Shown here: positions 1 through 10,500 of the stretch, one piece after another | Layout of the letters: each line of letters starts with the position of its first letter | Numbering within the stretch: the first letter of the stretch is position 1 | The notes under the pieces: model-generated | The model's input: the letters and a program-made list of their open reading frames with translations, nothing else | Told to the model about the DNA's origin: nothing | Database searches by the model: none | NCBI GenBank assembly: GCA_002721995.1 | Contig: PBMF01000007.1 | Span: 86,889 to 140,031 of the forward strand | From: Chloroflexota bacterium | GTDB lineage: Bacteria > Chloroflexota > Dehalococcoidia > Lucifugimonadales > UBA3495 | Length of the DNA: 53,143 bases | Reading direction: 5' to 3' | Translations under genes and position numbers: made by a program

Positions 1-537
1 CGCGAACTCGGCGTCAAGGTGCAACGGGTTGTCGTCCCCCGACGCCACTGCATAAGCATTCAATTGCTCTTGGGTTATCGCCTTGGCTACCGGAGTCAGC
101 CCGCTTTCAACCGCGCTCTCCGCCGCGCTTTCCTCTCTGGCCGCACCTTCCCGGGGAGTCTCACTGGGCACCAGAACGGTGCTCTTGGAAGTGAGTGACT
201 TTGTGCTGCCAGAGGTTACAGTGCAGACGGAGGTGATGAACTCCAGACCGCCGCGGCGGCGGGGCTTTTCCAGATAGGCACTAACGGCGACATCGCTGCC
301 GATGGCAACGGGGGAGTGGGTCTCAACTTCCTGCAGGCTGTGGATGGCGCCAGGAGGGAGTGCCAGTTTGCGCAGCAGCATACCCAGGGCGGAGGCCACT
401 GAATAAAGGGGAGGCGCCAGACCGGCCTGACCGTAGATGGGCAGCGCGTCGGAAGTTGAGCGCAGGTACTCGTCCACCGAGTCCTGTGTCGCTTTGTACG
501 CCCCCAGCTCCAAGGTCTGCTCAGTCTCAAGCAGCAA
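1..537 (-). CDS. MaoC-family (hotdog-fold) dehydratase, 3' end cut by window edge
   Basis: The first 179 codons are present and the gene runs off the left edge. The last visible residues, YAVASGDDNPLHLD (about 162-175), are the hallmark of the MaoC / (R)-specific enoyl-CoA hydratase family, whose Asp and His are the catalytic pair. The preceding ~130 residues look like the degenerate N-terminal hotdog of the two-domain members (usually about 280 residues). An acidic Ala/Ser/Glu-rich linker (about 130-150) joins the halves. The start is a TTG at 535-537: an in-frame stop lies just upstream, and GGAGG sits 10 bases before the TTG. A TATAAT box lies upstream at 650-655. It probably hydrates or dehydrates an enoyl-/hydroxyacyl-CoA, which fits the many CoA-ester genes here. 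The substrate cannot be read. Confidence 0.85.
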   Translation of the reverse strand, partial: MLLETEQTLELGAYKATQDSVDEYLRSTSDALPIYGQAGLAPPLYSVASALGMLLRKLALPPGAIHSLQEVETHSPVAIGSDVAVSAYLEKPRRRGGLEFITSVCTVTSGSTKSLTSKSTVLVPSETPREGAAREESAAESAVESGLTPVAKAITQEQLNAYAVASGDDNPLHLDAEFA

Positions 538-649
538 CGCTGGCCCGCCTCCTTAGCCGGGACATGCACTCCCCGGCAGGGTTAGTGCCGCCCCCTGTTA
601 CCTTTCCAAAGACTCAAATACGCACGGGTCCATGCGTTTAAGTGGCAGG

Positions 650-679
650 ATTATACCCATGGGTAACCAACCCCAGCAA
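650..679 (-). promoter_or_regulatory. Candidate promoter of the MaoC-like gene with a palindrome in the spacer
   Basis: On the minus strand a perfect TATAAT (650-655) follows TTGCTG (674-679) at 18 bases. The 12-base perfect palindrome TACCCATGGGTA (654-665) overlaps the -10 edge and the spacer, where a repressor could block polymerase. The -35 match is weak, so the -10 is the main evidence. Confidence 0.45.
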
Positions 680-738
680 CATTATGTACACCCAGCTACG
701 GCGGCTTTGGTCCCCGCAGTCAGGCTGGAATGTAGCGA

Positions 739-1950
739 TTATGCGCCGAAGTTGTTGACCGCCAGACCGGCGATGTGTTCGCCGATGGCGTAGGAAGAGG
801 TGGCCCCGGGCGATGGGGCGTTCAATACGTGGATCGAGCCCTGACCTTCGATGATGCTGAAATCGTCCAGCAGCGTGCCGTCGCTGGCCACGGCCTGGGC
901 GCGCACCCCGGACCCGCCGCTGGCCAGGTCCGAGTTCTGGATCTCCGGCAGCAGACGCTGCAGGTCTTTCAGGAACACCCCCTTGCTGTAGGAACGGTAG
1001 ATCTCACCCATGCCTATCTTCCAGAACTTGGCGCTCATCTTCCAAAATCCGGGGTAGGCCAATGAACCCAAACTCTCAGACAGGCTGAAGTCCCGCTTGC
1101 GGTAGCCCTCCCTTCGCAGGGCCAGCACCGCGTTGGGGCCGGCCTCAACGTGGCCGTGGATGTTGCGAGTGTAGTGGACGCCCAGGAAGGGGAAGCGGGG
1201 GTCGGGCACCGGATAGATCAGCCCATTTACCAGGTGGTGGCTTTCGGGTTTCAAGGTGTAGTACTCGCCCCGGAAGGGGATGATACGCACACCCACCTTC
1301 TCGCCGCTCATGGTGGCCACTTTGTCGGCGTAGAGACCGGCACAGTTGATCAGGTTCTTGGCCTGGAGGGTGCCCTTGACGGTTTCCAGTGAGACGCTGC
1401 CGGGAGAACGGGTTATCTTGTGCACCGGTGCGCCGGTGAAGATATCGCCGCCCGCCTGCTGGAATTTGTTGGCGTAGACGCCGGCGACCTTGGCGAAGTC
1501 GACGATGCCGGTGTGGGGCGCCCACAGGGCCTTGACGCCACTGACGTAGGGCTCGATCTCCTTCAAGCGCTCGGGGCCCACCACCTCCAGGTCCGGCACG
1601 CCGTTGGCCGTCCCCCGATCGTAGAGGTCCTGCAAACGGCCCAGTTCGGACTCGTGGGTGGCCACGATGACTTTCCCGCACCGCTGGTATTCGATCTCGT
1701 TCTCGTCGCAGAACTTTACCAGGTTGTTCAGGCCGGCCACGCAGAACTGGGCCTTGTGGGAGCCGGGGCGGTAGTAGATGCCCGAGTGCAACACCCCGCT
1801 GTTGTGCCCCGTCTGGTGGGTGGCCAGCTCTTCCTCTTTCTCCAGGACCCCCACCTTCCACTGGGGCGCCTTTTCCGCCAACTGCATGGCGGTGGACAGG
1901 CCTAAAATCCCGCCTCCAATGATAGCTATGTCGTACTGGCTGGTTTCCAT
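739..1950 (-). CDS. lhgO: L-2-hydroxyglutarate oxidase (FAD-dependent, DAO fold)
   Basis: 403 residues, full length for the LhgO/L2HGDH family. The N-terminus has the FAD dinucleotide-binding motif IIGGGILGLSTA (about 10-21). It is followed by the family signature HQTGHNSGVLHSGIYY (about 45-60), characteristic of L-2-hydroxyglutarate oxidase rather than glycerol-3-phosphate dehydrogenase. The C-terminus has the second FAD contact GGSGVRAQA (about 345-353). The enzyme oxidises L-2-hydroxyglutarate to 2-oxoglutarate, passing electrons to oxygen or the quinone pool. It repairs the by-product of malate and lactate dehydrogenases or serves a catabolic route. It stands alone between divergent and co-directional neighbours. 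The ATG at 1950 has a purine-rich AAAGGGG stretch upstream. The family call is firm; oxidase versus quinone-linked dehydrogenase is not resolved. Confidence 0.92.
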   Translation of the reverse strand: METSQYDIAIIGGGILGLSTAMQLAEKAPQWKVGVLEKEEELATHQTGHNSGVLHSGIYYRPGSHKAQFCVAGLNNLVKFCDENEIEYQRCGKVIVATHESELGRLQDLYDRGTANGVPDLEVVGPERLKEIEPYVSGVKALWAPHTGIVDFAKVAGVYANKFQQAGGDIFTGAPVHKITRSPGSVSLETVKGTLQAKNLINCAGLYADKVATMSGEKVGVRIIPFRGEYYTLKPESHHLVNGLIYPVPDPRFPFLGVHYTRNIHGHVEAGPNAVLALRREGYRKRDFSLSESLGSLAYPGFWKMSAKFWKIGMGEIYRSYSKGVFLKDLQRLLPEIQNSDLASGGSGVRAQAVASDGTLLDDFSIIEGQGSIHVLNAPSPGATSSYAIGEHIAGLAVNNFGA

Positions 1951-2148
1951 GGCTGGCCCCTTTCTTGTTTCTGCCTTACTGGTGTGTGACGTTCTCCTGC
2001 CGGGAGAGTGACGCTAAGGGTAGTCCGCCCGGCTAGGCTGGTCAAGGCGGTACGCCCGGCACCTTTTCTTGACCCTTGGCCTCCCATGAAGTACTTTTGA
2101 ACCTGCTTTTTCACAGGCGCAAGAAACAAGGGAGAAGGGGAACCACAC

Positions 2149-3198
2149 ATGGAATTTGGCGCATTCATGGAGTTTGGCAGTCGGGCCGGCCGCACCGAGG
2201 CCCAGGCATTCCAAGAGGGCTTCCGCATGGTGGACGCGGCCGAGGAAATGGGCCTGGACGGCGTCTGGCTGGCCGAACTGCACTTCAACCCGGTACGCTC
2301 GGTGCTCTCCTCTCCCATCGTGGTGGCCACATCCATCGCCACCAGGACCAAGCGCCTGCGCGTGGGCATGGCGGTGTACGTACTGCCCCTGAGCAACCCG
2401 CTACGCATCGCCGAAGAGGCCGCCACCGTGGACCACATCAGCGAGGGCCGGTTCGAGTTCGGCATCGGCCGCAGCGGCTTCGCCCGTTCCTACGACGTGC
2501 TGGGATTCCCCTACAACGAAAGCCAGGCCAGGTTCGCCGAGTCTTTGGAGATAATCTTGAAGTCCTGGAAGGGCGAGGAGTTCTCCTATCAGGGCGAGTT
2601 CTACTCCGTGGACAAGGCCACGGTTTCACCCACCCCCTACCAGCAGCCCCACCCGCCGCTGCGCATCGCCGCCAACTCGGCCGAGACCTTCACCCGCCTG
2701 GGCAAGGCCGGACACCCCATATTCGTTGGCCTGCGGGGCATGGACATCCCGGAGCTGCAGCAGAACATCGAAGAGTACCGGAAGTGCTGGCAGGAGGCCG
2801 GTCATCCCGGCGAGGGCGACGTTTCCCTGCGCATACCGGTCTACGTGGGTGAGACCGAACAAGGGGCCATGGACGAACCCTTTGAGAGCATCAGCGGCTA
2901 CTTCGGCCGCATGGGCAACCTCTACCGCGAGCAGGCAGGCAAGGCGGGAATCGCCGCCACCGAACTGCGGGACGGAATGGCCGAGAGGTTGGCTGGTCTC
3001 AGTTATGAAGAGATGTTGAAGACCAAGATCGCCTTCGGCACCGCCAAAAGCCTCATCGACAGGTTCACCCAATTGAAAGAGGAACTGTCGTTGAATAGCG
3101 TGGTGGCCGAATTGAACGCCGGCGGCCTAATACCCGAAGAACGGGTACTGCGCAGTCTGCGGATCCTGACCGACAAGGTCATGCCCGCATTCAAATAA
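2149..3198 (+). CDS. Luciferase-like monooxygenase (LLM-class flavin-dependent oxidoreductase)
   Basis: 349 residues, typical for the bacterial luciferase-like TIM-barrel family that uses FMNH2 or F420. Visible family features are the N-terminal strand with EFG repeats, a block resembling LNPLRIAEEAATVDHIS (about 83-99) and SEGRFEFGIGRSG (about 99-111), the core flavin and substrate barrel signature. The start ATG has AGAAGGGG about 9 bases upstream. It is followed 53 bases later by a hydroxyacid dehydrogenase and then a quinone oxidoreductase on the same strand, so a small redox operon is likely. Such enzymes insert oxygen into, or oxidise, diverse small organics. The substrate cannot be assigned. 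SAR202-type Chloroflexota are known for large expansions of this family, which fits the suggested origin. Confidence 0.9.
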   Translation: MEFGAFMEFGSRAGRTEAQAFQEGFRMVDAAEEMGLDGVWLAELHFNPVRSVLSSPIVVATSIATRTKRLRVGMAVYVLPLSNPLRIAEEAATVDHISEGRFEFGIGRSGFARSYDVLGFPYNESQARFAESLEIILKSWKGEEFSYQGEFYSVDKATVSPTPYQQPHPPLRIAANSAETFTRLGKAGHPIFVGLRGMDIPELQQNIEEYRKCWQEAGHPGEGDVSLRIPVYVGETEQGAMDEPFESISGYFGRMGNLYREQAGKAGIAATELRDGMAERLAGLSYEEMLKTKIAFGTAKSLIDRFTQLKEELSLNSVVAELNAGGLIPEERVLRSLRILTDKVMPAFK

Positions 3199-3251
3199 CC
3201 GCTTGGGCAAATAACCGCCTTCGCAAATACCCGTCAGATGGAGAGGACCGA

Positions 3252-4238
3252 TTGAAACTCGCGATATTGGACGATTACCAGGGTACGGCCAAGGACCTGG
3301 CCGACTGGTCCCAATTGCCCGCAGGCACAGAAGTCCAGTTCTTCCAGGACCACATCGCCGACGAAGATAAGCTGGTGGAACGCCTCAAGGACTTTGACCT
3401 GGTCATGGGCATGCGGGAGCGCACTCCCTTCCCCCGGTCGGTGCTCTCCAGGTTGCCCAAGCTGCGTTTGTTGATCACCACGGGACGGCGCAACGCGTCC
3501 TTCGACATACCAGCGGCCACCGAACTGGGCATCGCCGTCTGCGGCACCAGCGGCGCCGGCGAGGGACCCACCGAACTAACCTGGGGACTCATCCTCTCCC
3601 TGCTGCGTCATATCCATGAAGAGGACGCCCGTTCCCGCCAGGGTACTTGGGGCACCACCGTGGGCATCGGGCTCAAGGGAAAGACGCTGGGGCTGCTCGG
3701 ATTGGGACACATCGGCTCCCTGGTGGCCAGGGTCGGCGCGGCCTTCGATATGAACATCATCGCCTGGAGCCAGAACATGACCGCCGAGCGGGCCAGGGAA
3801 TGCGGGGCCACCCTGGTGGACAAAAACGCCCTCTTCAAAGAGGCGGACATTGTCTCCGTGCACCTGGTGCTCAGCGACCGTTCCCGGGGTCTGGTGGGCG
3901 CCCACGAACTCTCGCTCATGAAGCCCACGTCCTACCTGATAAACATCTCCCGGGGCCCCATCGTCGACGAAAAGGCCCTCATAGACGTACTGGAGCGCAA
4001 GACCATCGCCGGGGCGGCGCTGGACACCTTCGACATCGAACCCCTGCCCCTGGACCACCCGCTGTTCAAGACCCCCAACACCCTCATCTGCCCCCACCTG
4101 GGTTACGTGACAGATGTTGGGTACGAGGCCTTTTATTCCGGGGTCATCGAGAACGTCCGGGCTTTCAGCAGCGGGGAACCGATTTCCATGATCAATGAGG
4201 ATGTCCTCAAGTCCGCCCAGTTCCGGGGCTTCAACTAG
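3252..4238 (+). CDS. D-2-hydroxyacid dehydrogenase family (NAD-dependent)
   Basis: 328 residues, the usual size for the D-2-hydroxyacid dehydrogenase superfamily (glycerate, phosphoglycerate, formate and lactate dehydrogenases). The NAD-binding Rossmann motif GLLGLGHIGSLVA is at about 146-158. The catalytic triad is visible: Arg in NISRGPIVD (about 235-243), Glu in FDIEPLP (about 263-269) and His in CPHLGYV (about 283-289). The start is TTG at 3252 with GGAGAGG 6 bases upstream. It would interconvert a 2-oxoacid and a D-2-hydroxyacid. Its position between two oxidoreductases suggests a shared catabolic job, not serine biosynthesis; there is no ACT domain. Substrate is unknown. Confidence 0.9.
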   Translation: MKLAILDDYQGTAKDLADWSQLPAGTEVQFFQDHIADEDKLVERLKDFDLVMGMRERTPFPRSVLSRLPKLRLLITTGRRNASFDIPAATELGIAVCGTSGAGEGPTELTWGLILSLLRHIHEEDARSRQGTWGTTVGIGLKGKTLGLLGLGHIGSLVARVGAAFDMNIIAWSQNMTAERARECGATLVDKNALFKEADIVSVHLVLSDRSRGLVGAHELSLMKPTSYLINISRGPIVDEKALIDVLERKTIAGAALDTFDIEPLPLDHPLFKTPNTLICPHLGYVTDVGYEAFYSGVIENVRAFSSGEPISMINEDVLKSAQFRGFN

Positions 4239-4273
4239 GTCAGAAACTACTACTCACACCAGGGAGTGTCCCC

Positions 4274-5239
4274 ATGAAAGCGGTCCGTTTGAACGAATTT
4301 GGCGGCGTCGATGTCCTGAAAGTCGAGGACGTGCCCGAGCCAACGCCCAGACCCCACCACGTGCTGATCAAGGTCGATTCCGCGGGTGTCAACTACGCAG
4401 ACATACTGCGCCGGGGCGGCAACTACCCCGGTCCCGGCCTACCCTCTTCCATGGGACTGGAGGCGGCGGGCACGGTCATGGAGGTCGGTTCCGACGTTAC
4501 CGGAATATCGGTTGGCCAGAAGGTCATGGGCATGGGACCCGGCGGTCAGGCCGAATACGTGGCCATAAACGGCAACCTGGTCTTTCCCTACCCCGACTCC
4601 CTGGACCCGGTGGTTGCCGGCGGCATGCCCATCGTCTTCTTGACCTCCTACCACATCCTGAAAAGCCGGGGAAACATGCAGTCCGGCGACACGGTGCTGG
4701 TGCAGGCCGGGGCCTCGGGCGTCGGCACGGTGCTCATTCAACTGGCCAAGGCGTGGGGCGCCAAGGTCATCGCAACCGCGTCCACCCAGGACAAGCTGGA
4801 CCTGTGCAAGTCGTTGGGCGCGGACATCACCATCAACTACACCGAGACGGACTTTGAAGAGGTGGTCAACGAGGAGACGGGCGGAAACGGCGTGGAGTTG
4901 GTGGCCGAATGCGTGGGCGGTGAGACCCTGGAGAAGAGCGTGCGCTGCGTGGCATCCTACGGGCGGCTGGTCAGCTACGGCAACGCGTCCCAGACCCCGG
5001 CCAACATACCGGCGTCGGACTTCACCACCGCCAACCGGTCCATCATCGGCTTCAGCATCGGCCGTTCTCCGGTGGGTTCCCTGGACCACAAGGGCGCGAT
5101 GGCCGAACTGTTCCCCCTGATCGAACAAGGCAAAGCCAAGCTAATCGTCGACCGGATACTCCCGTTGTCCGACGTGGCCAAGGCCCATGAACACCTGGCC
5201 AGCCGGGGAGCCCGGGGCAAGGTTATCCTCACCCCCTAA
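4274..5239 (+). CDS. Zinc-free MDR quinone oxidoreductase (NADPH:quinone reductase type)
   Basis: 321 residues, matching the QOR/zeta-crystallin branch of the medium-chain dehydrogenase/reductase superfamily. N-terminal GroES-like domain: GVNYADILRRGGNYP (about 37-51) and GLEAAGTVMEVGSDV. The NADPH-binding motif is VQAGASGVGTVLIQLAK (about 143-159). Catalytic zinc ligands are absent, as expected. The ATG has AGGGAG 6-7 bases upstream. It follows the hydroxyacid dehydrogenase by 35 bases and its TAA abuts the stop of the opposing molybdenum hydroxylase gene. Likely reduces quinones or 2-enoyl/alkenal double bonds with NADPH. Enoyl reductase is the main alternative. Confidence 0.88.
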   Translation: MKAVRLNEFGGVDVLKVEDVPEPTPRPHHVLIKVDSAGVNYADILRRGGNYPGPGLPSSMGLEAAGTVMEVGSDVTGISVGQKVMGMGPGGQAEYVAINGNLVFPYPDSLDPVVAGGMPIVFLTSYHILKSRGNMQSGDTVLVQAGASGVGTVLIQLAKAWGAKVIATASTQDKLDLCKSLGADITINYTETDFEEVVNEETGGNGVELVAECVGGETLEKSVRCVASYGRLVSYGNASQTPANIPASDFTTANRSIIGFSIGRSPVGSLDHKGAMAELFPLIEQGKAKLIVDRILPLSDVAKAHEHLASRGARGKVILTP

Positions 5240-7549
5240 TCAGGCCGAGTCATTCTCCCAGATGGCCTCCAAGAGCGCCGCGGGAGACATGGGGACCTCG
5301 CCCATGCGTATTCCCAGGGCCTGGTTGATGGCATTGGCTATGGCCGGCACTGGCGGGATGATGGACACCTCGCCCACGCCCCGTACCCCTGTGGGATGGT
5401 CCGGGTTGGGGACCTCCACGATCTGGGTGTCGATCATGGGCAGGTCCTTGGCGATGGGCATGCGGTAGTCCAGCCAACTGGCATTCTGCATCACGCCCTT
5501 CTCGTCGGTGACGTATTCCTCGTTCAAAGCCCAGCCGATGCCCTGGACCGCCCCGCCCTGTATCTGTCCCTCCACGTAGGAGGGGTGGACCGCGGTGCCG
5601 GGGTCCTGAATTGCGGTGTATCTGAGGACGTCGGTCTTCCCCGTCTCCGGGTCCACCTCAACATCCACGATATGCACTGCAAATCCGGGGCTTTCGCCAC
5701 CCCAGGCCCCGCCGGCCCGGCCCAACAGCGGCCCGCCAGTGGTGTTCTGCCGCGCGGCCAGTTCCTTGAGCGTAAGCCTCAGCTCCGGGTCCGACCTGTG
5801 GGTGAATACGCCGTCGGCGGTCTCCACATCATCAACGGACACGTCCCAGATCAGGGCGGCCCGGCCGGCCAGTTGGCGCTGGAGGTCACGGGCGGCCTCG
5901 AAGGACGCCCAGCCGGTCTTGTAGACGGCGCTGCTGCCGGCGCTGATGGCGGTGTAGCCGATGGAGTCGGTATCGGCCACCGAGGGGTGTACGTCCTCGG
6001 GCCGGATGCCCAATACTTCCGCCACGTGCATGGCGGCGGCGGTGCGGCTGCCAGCCAGGTCGGCTGACCCCTCCACCAGATTGACACTGCCGTCCTGGTG
6101 CAGGGTGACGACGGCGGCTGCCGGGCCTGTGATGTTGTTGCAGACCGCGGTGGCGATGCCCCTCCCCCGGTTGGGCCCGCCCAGGGGTGCGCTGTAATGG
6201 GGGTGTGCCTTGGCCGCGTTCAGAGACTCCACGTAGCCAACCTTCTTGTAGGGAATGCCCGTCACCCGCCGGGTGCCCTCCTTGGCGGCGTTCCTCAACC
6301 GGAACTCTATGGGGTCAATGGACAGCTTTTCGGCCAATTCGTCGACAAGAGTCTCCCCGGCAAACCCGGCAGGTGGCCCCAGGGGCGCGCGGTAGGGGGC
6401 GACCTTGGGTTTGTTGACCACGACGTCATAACCCTCGGAGCGGACATTCTCGATGTCGTAGGGCGCGAAAACGGTCATTGATGCCAGGTTCACCAATGCG
6501 CCGGGAAAGGCCCCGGACTCGTAGATGAGGTGGGCGTCGGCGGCGGTGATGCGCCCGTCCTTCTTGGCGCCAAGCTTGGCCCGGATGTAGCCGCCTGCGG
6601 TGGGGCCGGTACCTTCGAAAACCTCCTGGCGGGTCATGGTTATCTTCACGGGCCGGCCCGTCTTTTTGGACAAGGCAGCCGCCACCGGCTCCACATAGGG
6701 GACCAGTTTGCCGCCAAAGCCCCCGCCCACTTCCATTGGGACCACTTTGACTTGGGATACCGGGAGACCCAGCACCATGGCGGCGAAATCGCGGATGGCG
6801 AAATGGCCCTGGGAACTGCCCCACACCGTCACCCGGCCGTCCTTGTCCCAGCGGGCGGTGGCGCTGTGGGGCTCGATGTAGCCCTGGTGCACCGGCCGGG
6901 TGCGAAATTCTCTTTCGACCACCACATCGGCGTCCTTGAATCCCTGTTCCACATCGCCCTGCTGGAAAACGAAGTGGCTGGCGATGTTGGTGGGCGGGCT
7001 GTCGTCGTCCTCGTCCTTCAGACCTCCGGGGCGGAAGAACTCGCCCTCGGAGCGAAACAGCCGGTCGTGGAGGATGGGGGAGCCTGGCTCCATGGCCTCT
7101 TTGGCGTCCAGCACCGGGGTCAGCACCTCGTAGTCGACCTCAATCAGGGAAAGGGCCTGTTCGGCCACGTGAACACTGTCGGCGGCCACCCCGGCGACGG
7201 CGTGTCCCTTGTACAGGACCTTGCCGCTGGCCAGCACGTTGTTGCTGACGAACCTGGGGTTCAGGGGCGAGCCTTCGGCCACGTCCCTGGGATTCCCCGA
7301 CAGTTCGGGCAGGTCGGCTGAGGTCACGACGGCTTTGACGCCAGGCAGCGCCAGAGCCTTGCTGGCATCGACCGACTTGATGACTCCGTGGGAGTGGGGA
7401 CTGCGCAGTATCTTGCCGTAGAGCAGGCCGGGCATCGTGATGTCCGCCCCGTAGCGGGCCTGGCCGGTTACCTTGTCGGTGGCGTCGTGGCGGATGGGGG
7501 TGGTGCCGATGACCTTGAATCCGCCCCCTGTTGTTTTGCTGGTGCTCAT
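5240..7549 (-). CDS. Molybdenum hydroxylase large subunit (xanthine dehydrogenase / aldehyde oxidase family)
   Basis: 769 residues, the molybdopterin-binding catalytic subunit of the xanthine dehydrogenase / CO dehydrogenase superfamily. An N-terminal a/b hammerhead domain (about 20-130, GKILRSPHSHG) precedes the molybdopterin domain. That domain shows GGGFGGK (about 275), VAPYRAPLGPPAG (about 358-370) and the C-terminal GVRGVGEVSIIPPVPA, which carries the catalytic Glu. The family hydroxylates N-heterocycles, aldehydes or aromatic acyl-CoAs and needs [2Fe-2S] and usually FAD subunits. Neither is encoded next to this gene. GAGGT lies about 8 bases before the ATG. The gene starts 12 bases after an ABC permease on the same strand, so it may be co-transcribed with the exporter. 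Substrate is not assignable; it is not necessarily xanthine. Confidence 0.88.
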   Translation of the reverse strand: MSTSKTTGGGFKVIGTTPIRHDATDKVTGQARYGADITMPGLLYGKILRSPHSHGVIKSVDASKALALPGVKAVVTSADLPELSGNPRDVAEGSPLNPRFVSNNVLASGKVLYKGHAVAGVAADSVHVAEQALSLIEVDYEVLTPVLDAKEAMEPGSPILHDRLFRSEGEFFRPGGLKDEDDDSPPTNIASHFVFQQGDVEQGFKDADVVVEREFRTRPVHQGYIEPHSATARWDKDGRVTVWGSSQGHFAIRDFAAMVLGLPVSQVKVVPMEVGGGFGGKLVPYVEPVAAALSKKTGRPVKITMTRQEVFEGTGPTAGGYIRAKLGAKKDGRITAADAHLIYESGAFPGALVNLASMTVFAPYDIENVRSEGYDVVVNKPKVAPYRAPLGPPAGFAGETLVDELAEKLSIDPIEFRLRNAAKEGTRRVTGIPYKKVGYVESLNAAKAHPHYSAPLGGPNRGRGIATAVCNNITGPAAAVVTLHQDGSVNLVEGSADLAGSRTAAAMHVAEVLGIRPEDVHPSVADTDSIGYTAISAGSSAVYKTGWASFEAARDLQRQLAGRAALIWDVSVDDVETADGVFTHRSDPELRLTLKELAARQNTTGGPLLGRAGGAWGGESPGFAVHIVDVEVDPETGKTDVLRYTAIQDPGTAVHPSYVEGQIQGGAVQGIGWALNEEYVTDEKGVMQNASWLDYRMPIAKDLPMIDTQIVEVPNPDHPTGVRGVGEVSIIPPVPAIANAINQALGIRMGEVPMSPAALLEAIWENDSA

Positions 7550-7561
7550 TGCAGTTGACCT

Positions 7562-10500
7562 CTATTCGTAGCGTAGCGCCTCGGCGGGGTAGATGTTGGA
7601 CGCCTGCCGCGCGGGCAGGAACGTGGTGGCCAGCGAGAAGAAGTAGGCGATGGCCACGATTATGACTATTTGTACCCAGGGGATGGCAAAACGGACCGTT
7701 TCGATGTCCGTCTGGATCTCTTTGACTATGTTATAGGAAATCATGGTCCCCAACGCGATGCCCAGGGCTGTGCCCATCAACACGACGAACGATGATTCGG
7801 TGAGGAAGCTGAGCTGGACCATCATACGGCGGTAGCCGATGGCCCGCAGCACTCCTATCTGCTGTCTCCGCTCCACCACAGCCCGCAGACTGACCACACC
7901 GAGGGCCGCGATACCCACCAGCAGGCCCAGGCCCATGAAGGTGGTGAACAGGTAGTTGAAGGCCCGGTTGGCGGCGGCTATCTCATCCACCAGGTCGGAG
8001 AGCACGTCGCTCTCCATACCGTTTTCACGGAATGCGGACTCCAGACCCTTGGACAGGGTCGGCACATCCACGCCATCGGCCACTTTGAACCGGTAGGTGG
8101 TCGTCGGTATCCGGGACGGTATGGCGGCGTCCAGGCCGCTCCGGGAAGCGATCATTCCCATCCCCAGTTCGCCAAAGGCGTCGCTCGACCGGTCCATGAC
8201 GGCGATGACCTTCAAAGGGATCACCTGGCCGGTTGAGGGCTCCCGGACCTCGATGTCGATGGGCTCCATCTCGTCATCTTGGTAGAATAAGCCCTCCAGC
8301 TCAAAGGATATCTCGTCGTTGGTGAAACCCTCTCTGGAGGGCACCGCCAGGGAATCGACCACCACCAACAGCGGGTCCTGGCGCAGGTGAGCCCATACCT
8401 CTTCCGGAGTGTCGCCATAGCCATCGGCGATGATCTTCAGTCCAGCGCCGGTCTCCTCCAGGAACTGGTCGTCGGCGGCCCTGACGGAGTAGAACTCCCA
8501 GCGCTGTTCTTCGGCCCCCACCTGGCGGGCTTCCACGGGTATGAAGGTGTACCCGCCAATCGCCGAGATATCCCGGTTGTCCAGGTCCGGTTGTTCATCG
8601 ATGGCCTGGCGGATATCGTCGATGGGCGTGTTCATGTTGACAGTGGCCTGGATGTCCCAGCCGCCGACGACATTTTCAGAGTCGCCCACCGCGGCGGAGA
8701 AGGCCTCGGTAAGGATGGACATTACTATCAGGGTGAAGATGACCAGGGCGAACATGGCCAGGGTCAGGCCGGTCCGGAACTTGGCCGCCATGGGATAGGC
8801 CACGGCAGTTACCAGCACCGGACGCAGGCGGCCAAAGGGACTGGTGAAATAATTGAGTACTTTGAGGAGCAGGTCGGCGTTGTACATAACTGTCCAAACC
8901 GCCGCCGCCACCATCGCCACACCGGAGATGAAGAACATCTCGATCCCGCCCTCCAATTCGCCGAAGATTGAACGCAGCGTGTCGAATGGAATGATCCAAA
9001 AGACCAGGGACACAATGCCCATGAAGGTGTAGGCGATTCGGTCTCCCACATCGGGCCTTAGACCGGTGCGCCGGGAAAGGGTCTTGATGGTGAGCCCAAC
9101 CCCTATGATCACCAGGGTGATCCCGATACGCATGGAAGCGGCATTATCACCGGAGGTGCCCAACCAGGTGAGCAGAACCCCGACCACCACCGTCAGCCAG
9201 CCGTGAGTCATGGGTATCCACAGGACTTTCAGCACCGCCCAAAAGGACCTGGCCGGTGACGTGATTCCCGTCCAAAAGGCCTGCAAGAGCAAACCCAATC
9301 CCCGGCCAAGTTCCAGCGATACCAGAGCACGAAGGCCTCTCGCTGCGATGAGGGCAGGGCGGACAAAAGCCCGAAGGGGGCCGAAGAGGACGTACCGGAA
9401 GGGCGTCTCAGACAAACGGACCGGCGTCGGCAGGCCCCGGACCGCGGATACGATGTTCAGCTGGCTGACCTGGTAGGCCGACACTCCAACGGTGCCCAAG
9501 GTGATCACCATGCCCAGGCAGTAGGCGACGATGGCGCTCCGTATCTCGAAATGGGCCACCATGACGAAATTCTCCGGCGCTCCCGAACCGCCGCCCTGGA
9601 GGATACGGTTGGCCACGTAGACGATGATGGCGCTGGCGCCCAGCCCCAAGACCACACCGATGGCGCCAGACATCAGGGAGTAGGCAGTGCCCTCAAAGAG
9701 GAACATCTGCACCAAGTGGCGGCGTTTGGCCCCCACAGCCCGGGCCATGCCCATCTCCGAGCGTCTGGCCGCCGCCAACATCACGAAGATCAGGAATATC
9801 AGCAACACCCCGACCATGATGGAAAAGAGGCCCATGACGATGAAGATGCTGGTGACGCCTGAACCTACCCGGTCGGCTGCCTCCAGCGCCTGCTTTTTTA
9901 TGTCAACCACGCGGAACTCGGCTAGCCCGGCGAAAAGGGTACTCGCCTGGCGCTCCACCTCGGACAATTCCAAGCGGGCCAGGGCGTCTAAGACCTCCTC
10001 TTGAACGTCCTCGTCCGCCAACGCGCCGATGAACCTGTCGGTCAGGCGGCTTTCGCTCAGACCATCGGTCAACGTCGACAGGTCCGCCGACATCTGTTCG
10101 CCCACCGTGAGGCGCGGAGACGCCAGCTCATCGATGACATCGTTGCGGTGGAGCAAGTCCTTCAGGTCACCGGCAACGGTCCGGTCGGTGAATAATACCC
10201 GCAACGCGTCGGTTACTTCGTCGCTTCGTTGGGCGCCGTCGATCACTCCGCCCAGGTTGGACACCGCCATTGAATTGACCTGGCCTTGGCGTCCAAACAT
10301 CTGCTGGGCCCGGTCCAGACGCACCAACAGGGTTGAGTCACGGCCGGCCAGACCGCCGCTGTCCACCACTCCTTGAACACGGAAGTTCACGCTTGAGCCG
10401 GCGACAAAGGAAACCAACTCGTCCCCTGCCACGGCGTCCAGTTCATTTGCCGCTTCCTCATTTATCAGGGCGTCGTTGGGACCCAGCGTGTCGAGCCTTA

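Noticed and set aside
216-569. 117-residue minus-strand open frame
   Set aside because: Arg/Trp/Pro-rich, out of frame with the MaoC-like sequence in the same stretch; a shadow of the true gene.
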